Positions 60,658 through 64,000 of a stretch of DNA of 64,000 nt are shown here, one piece after another; the first letter of the stretch is position 1; the number at the start of each line of letters is the position of its first letter. Below the pieces are notes generated by a model. It was given only the letters and a program-made list of their open reading frames with translations. It did no database searches and was not told where the DNA came from. The DNA is taken from NCBI RefSeq assembly GCF_002104995.1, contig NW_024468260.1:124001-188000 (forward strand), read 5' to 3'. Made by a program: the position numbers and the translations under genes. This stretch comes from Linderina pennispora (lineage: Eukaryota > Kickxellomycota > Kickxellomycetes > Kickxellales > Kickxellaceae).

Positions 60658-63039
60658 TTATTGGAACATGCGCTTGAAGAAGCCAAAGAAGCCGCGGTTC
60701 TTCTTCTTGTGGTCGCTGCTGGAGCCAGCCGCAGCCTCGGCCGTCTCGGCAGTAGGCTTGGCAGGCTCGGACGCCTCCGCAGCCTCGGCAACGGTCTCTG
60801 GCCGCGACTCCTTGGGATCGGTCTCCTCGACAGGCGTGGCGTTCTCTTCTTCGGGGACCGGTGTGGCGGCCTCCTCAACAGCGGCAGGAGTCTCCTCAGC
60901 CTTGGGCTCCTCAGCCTCAGCGACAGCAGGCTCAGCGACAGCAGGCTCAGCGACAGCAGGCTCAGCAGCGGCAGTCTCCTCAGCGGTAGCATCAGCCTCA
61001 ACCTTTGGCTCCTCAATAACAACAGCCTCATCGGCCTTGGGCTCCTCGGTAGTGGTCTCCTCAGCGGCGACCTCAGCAGTAGGCTCTTCGGTTTTAGCCT
61101 CCTCAACGACTGGAGCAGTCTCCTCAGTCTTAACTTCCTCCTCAGCAGGCTCAGCGACAGCCTGCTCCTCGACCTTGGTCTCCTCAACCGCCGGGACAGT
61201 CTCCTCAGCCGGAGCGGTAACAGCCTCCTCAACAACAGCAGACTCCTCGGTCTTGGTCTCCTCGGCAGCAGGGATAGGCTCCTCGACCGGGGTGGCAACA
61301 GCCTCCTCAGCGACGACCTCAGCGGTGGGCTCCTCAGCAGCAGCGACAGCGGGCTCCTCAGCCTTAACTTCCTCCTTGGCAGGCTCAGCGACAGCCGGCT
61401 CCTCGACCTTGGTTTCCTCAACGACCGGAACAGTCTCCTCAACCGAAGCAGTAGCAGTCTCCTCAGGCTTGACCTCCTCAGCAGGAGTGGCCTCTTCGAC
61501 AGGGGCCGCATCCTCCTCAGCAGCGACCTCAGCAGCGACCTCCTCAGGCTTGGTCTCCTCAACGACCGGAGCAGTAGCAGGCTCCTCAGCAGCAGCGACA
61601 ACCGGCTCCTCAGGCTTGATCTCCTCGGCAGCGGGCTCTTCAGTCTTGGTCTCCTCAGCAGCAGGGATGGCCTCCTCGACAGGGGCCGCGTCCTCCTCAG
61701 CAGCGACCTCAGCAGCAGGCTCCTCAGGCTTGGTCTCCTCAACGACCGGAGAAGTCTCCTCAACCGGAGCAGTGGCAATCTCCTCAACCGGGGCAGTAAC
61801 AGGCTCCTCAGTAGCAGTGACAACAGGCTCCTCAGTAGCAGTGACAACAGGCTCCTCAGTAGCAGTGACAACAGGCTCCTCAGTAGCAGTGACAACAGGC
61901 TCCTCGGCAACGACAGGAAGTTCCTCGACCTTCTCAGTAGGCTCAGCGACAGCTGGCTCCTCGGCCTTGGCCTCTTCAGTGGCCGGAGCAGTCTCCTCGG
62001 CCGGAGCGGTAGCAGCCTCCTCAGCGGCAGCGGGCTCCTCAGCCTTGGTCTCCTCAGCCTTGGTCTCCTCGGCACCAGGGATTGTCTCCTCGACCGGGGC
62101 AGCAGCAGGCTCCTCGACAGGCTCAGCGATAGCCGGCTCCTCCGCCTTGGTCTCCTCGACAGAGGCAGCGTCCTCTTCAGTGGCGACCTCAGCAGCAGGC
62201 TCTTCGGTCTTCACCTCCTCAATAGCCGGAGCAGTAGCAGCCTCCTCAGTAGCAGCGACAACGGGCTCCTCAGCGGCGACAGCAGCCTCCTCAGTCTTGG
62301 TCTCTTCAGCGGCAGCGACAGGGTCCTCCTCAGTCTTGGTCTCCTCGACGGCAGCGACGGACTCTTCGATCTTCTTCTCCTCAACAACAGGCTCCTCGAC
62401 CTTGACCTCCTCAGCGGCGGCAGGAGGCTCTACGACAGCAGCTTCTGCTTCAGCAGCAGGAGCAGGCGACTCCTCAGCAGAAGCATCAGTCGTCTTCTCA
62501 GCTGGTTCCTCATCAGCGCCAGCAGCCTGCTCGTTAGCGACCGCAGCAGCGGGTTCCTCGACAACCGGAGCCTCATCAGCAGCACCGGCCGGCTCGTCAG
62601 CAACAGCTCCAGCAGCCTCGACACCTGTATCTGCAGGTGTCGCTGCAGCATCTTGAGCAGGTACTGCGTCAGCAGCAGCCGCATCGACAGCAGCAGCCGC
62701 CTGCTCTTCAGACTCTTTGACGGGCTCGGTAACCTCGCTGTCCACGTGGACATCAGCTGCCGGGGCCGTGAATGAGTTGTTGACAATGCCTGCGGCATCG
62801 GTAGACTTGTCGGCGGCATCGTCCAGCACCCACTCGCCATCGACCTTGTACTTGTAGATGTAGGCGGTTCCTGGCTCCAGGTCGGAAACCGTGACCTCGT
62901 ACTTGCCGTCATCGGCCTTGGTCATGGCGATCGGCGACCAGTGCTTCTCAGCGTCAGCACCAAAAGTGCCCAGGATCTCGACGGTAGCAGCAGTGTCGGC
63001 GGCGGCTAGCCGGAAAACATGGCTGACGGTGTTGCTCAT
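60658..63039 (-). CDS. CBM48/AMPK-glycogen-binding-like protein with long Glu/Ala/Pro repeat tail (Crp1/Mdg1-like)
   Basis: An intact 793-residue protein. Residues 1-95 are a CBM48/E-set domain: VFRLAAADTAATVEILGTFG, HWSPIAMTKADDGKYEV, LEPGTAYIYKYKVDGEWVLD and a GIVNNSF ending. This fold binds glycogen in AMPK beta, and in yeast Crp1/Mdg1 occurs at the N-terminus of proteins that bind cruciform DNA or act in pheromone signalling. Residues about 100-770 are a very acidic low-complexity region built on EEPxxA and EETK units, with perfect DNA repeats at 61802-61897 and 60916-60960. The C-terminus, KKKNRGFFGFFKRMF, is a basic/aromatic amphipathic end like that of Crp1/Mdg1-type proteins. A ttataaa at 63251-63257 may be its TATA element. 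Confidence 0.78.
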   Translation of the reverse strand: MSNTVSHVFRLAAADTAATVEILGTFGADAEKHWSPIAMTKADDGKYEVTVSDLEPGTAYIYKYKVDGEWVLDDAADKSTDAAGIVNNSFTAPAADVHVDSEVTEPVKESEEQAAAAVDAAAADAVPAQDAAATPADTGVEAAGAVADEPAGAADEAPVVEEPAAAVANEQAAGADEEPAEKTTDASAEESPAPAAEAEAAVVEPPAAAEEVKVEEPVVEEKKIEESVAAVEETKTEEDPVAAAEETKTEEAAVAAEEPVVAATEEAATAPAIEEVKTEEPAAEVATEEDAASVEETKAEEPAIAEPVEEPAAAPVEETIPGAEETKAEETKAEEPAAAEEAATAPAEETAPATEEAKAEEPAVAEPTEKVEELPVVAEEPVVTATEEPVVTATEEPVVTATEEPVVTATEEPVTAPVEEIATAPVEETSPVVEETKPEEPAAEVAAEEDAAPVEEAIPAAEETKTEEPAAEEIKPEEPVVAAAEEPATAPVVEETKPEEVAAEVAAEEDAAPVEEATPAEEVKPEETATASVEETVPVVEETKVEEPAVAEPAKEEVKAEEPAVAAAEEPTAEVVAEEAVATPVEEPIPAAEETKTEESAVVEEAVTAPAEETVPAVEETKVEEQAVAEPAEEEVKTEETAPVVEEAKTEEPTAEVAAEETTTEEPKADEAVVIEEPKVEADATAEETAAAEPAVAEPAVAEPAVAEAEEPKAEETPAAVEEAATPVPEEENATPVEETDPKESRPETVAEAAEASEPAKPTAETAEAAAGSSSDHKKKNRGFFGFFKRMFQ
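60916..60960. repeat. tandem repeat, 15 bp x 3
   Basis: Three identical 15-bp units (ctcagcgacagcagg) inside the CBM48 gene, encoding a repeated Ala-Val-Ala-Glu-Pro. Confidence 0.85.
61802..61897. repeat. tandem repeat, 24 bp x 4, in frame
   Basis: Four identical 24-bp units starting ggctcctcagtagcagtgac, then a diverged partial unit. They encode four copies of an octapeptide (EEPVVTAT). Perfect identity points to recent copy-number change; the unit length keeps the frame. Confidence 0.9.
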
Positions 63040-64000
63040 TGTTTTTGTTTGTTATGTCTGGATTAGAGCGGGGGATATCTGGTTATGTTGTGCGTATGTG
63101 CAGGAGATAGCAAAGGTTGTTCTCTATCTCAAAAGGACAAGCAAAAAGTCAGTGTAGTGAAAAAATACAAAAATTAACGCAGCGGCGAGGGAAAAAGTGG
63201 AGAAAGGAGAAACGGCCCGGGAGGTAGGGGCACTGACGGGCGGCGCGCCCTTATAAAGGGGCTGGTGGGGTTCCGCCTTTGTTCGTATCATGGCCACCTC
63301 TGTCCCCCAGTCACGTCTGGCACTATAGCGACAGGCACAGTGGGTGGGAGCCAGCCTGATTGTGCCATGGAGTCTGAGTGTCAATCACAACACTTTTTGC
63401 GTGTTGTTTTCGGTCGGCGCTCAGAAAATAGATCCATTTCCTCGCTTGCGCCTGTTGTGTGTTTGTTGGCACGTCGATCAACCAATGCCGCGTCTAAAAA
63501 AGCACACAGAACACTATACTCCGCAGGAGCATGTCTGGGTGTCGCTGTGGGTAGAGTAGCGTGCCCCAGCGCAGACGTCGGTGCGCAACAGGACCTCAAG
63601 CACAAAACTGGGATAATGGCTTCGATTGGATGTGCATCGGCTCGAGGCACGAGCAGGAGGCGCAATAGTGGGCGATGCATGCGTGCATAAATACGCCTGG
63701 ATTCGCCGATGAGCGAGCTCGGCCACCGTCCATCTGTCCCACCACCGCGGCGCTATCTCTGCCTGCCTCACCCACCCCAACCGAATTTAGGTGGTGGTGC
63801 AGACAGGGGGCTGCCGAAACGGCGCCTGAGACGAAGAGAAGGCCGTCACGGGCATATCCAGCTCGCTTCTCGGATCTTCTGGGCATCCCGCACTTCTGAT
63901 GCAGAGCAGCGGACTCAAGTGACATAGGCATGACCTCGCCGAGGGCCTCTCCATGTGCCAGCTGAGGTGGGCAAATATACATGCAACAATTGCAACAGAA
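63040..64000. other. promoter of the CBM48 gene and unassigned sequence to window end
   Basis: Contains ttataaa (63251-63257), readable as TATA on the minus strand 212 bp upstream of the CBM48 ATG. The ORFs in 63265-63982 are short, overlapping on both strands and show no family features. No other gene supported before the window edge. Confidence 0.45.

Noticed and set aside
60661-62775. Plus-strand ORFs of 704 and 662 codons and a minus-strand 498-codon ORF over the CBM48 gene
   Set aside because: They are shadows of a codon-periodic acidic repeat. Compositions (Ser/Leu/Gly, Ser/Ala, or Leu/Arg runs) have no domain, whereas the minus frame has CBM48 and a conserved C-terminus.

Overview
The window is nuclear DNA of a gene-dense, intron-poor fungus of moderate to high GC. 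Gene content points to an early-diverging lineage, most likely Kickxellomycotina such as Coemansia or its relatives; this is an inference from families, not a proven placement. It has respiratory complex I (NDUFA8), a BAHD-type acyltransferase, two F-box/leucine-rich-repeat-like proteins of a kind often expanded in such fungi, a DIRS-type reverse-transcriptase gene, and short GT-AG introns of 62-139 bp in a minority of genes.

Layout. 1-10 kb: 3' part of SEC61, a DinB-like protein, a small coiled-coil protein, TAH18 (cytosolic Fe-S assembly), IWR1 (RNA polymerase II import), a BAHD acyltransferase and SMP3 (GPI mannosyltransferase IV). 11-19 kb: a secreted S28 serine peptidase, a large basic/Ala-rich orphan, and an intact reverse-transcriptase-like gene with an altered catalytic triad. 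20-28 kb: one or two tiny single-span membrane proteins (one with PY motifs), an NmrA-like Rossmann protein, an orphan, a C2H2 protein, an AKAP7-type 2H phosphoesterase and NOP13. 28-35.5 kb: a very large chromodomain/SNF2-like gene whose ATPase motifs are degenerate, followed by a zinc-knuckle, Gln-rich C-terminal part interrupted by stops and frameshifts. 36.7-44.3 kb: hexose-type transporter, Pcl-type cyclin, bHLH factor, RWD protein (GIR2/RWDD1), F-box-like gene. 44.3-48 kb: tRNA-Val(AAC), an AT-rich island without CpG, and a second F-box-like gene. 48.6-64 kb: NDP kinase, mitochondrial rhomboid, anion:cation-type MFS permease, Cti6-like PHD protein, SND2, NDUFA8, a proline-rich protein, a GILT-like thiol reductase and a CBM48 protein with a huge Glu/Ala/Pro repeat tail.

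Reading frames are uneven in quality. SEC61, TAH18, IWR1, the acyltransferase, the C2H2/AKAP7 region, the hexose transporter and the chromodomain gene carry single-base indels, mostly one extra base, while many neighbours are intact over 1-2.7 kb. Because SEC61 and TAH18 are essential in yeast, local assembly error is the simplest explanation; coordinates of those genes span the disrupted frame.

The most interesting items are the apparently exapted DIRS reverse transcriptase (17.2-18.9 kb), the catalytically degenerate chromodomain-SNF2 protein (31.4-35.5 kb), and the CpG-free decayed island beside tRNA-Val (45.4-46.5 kb).
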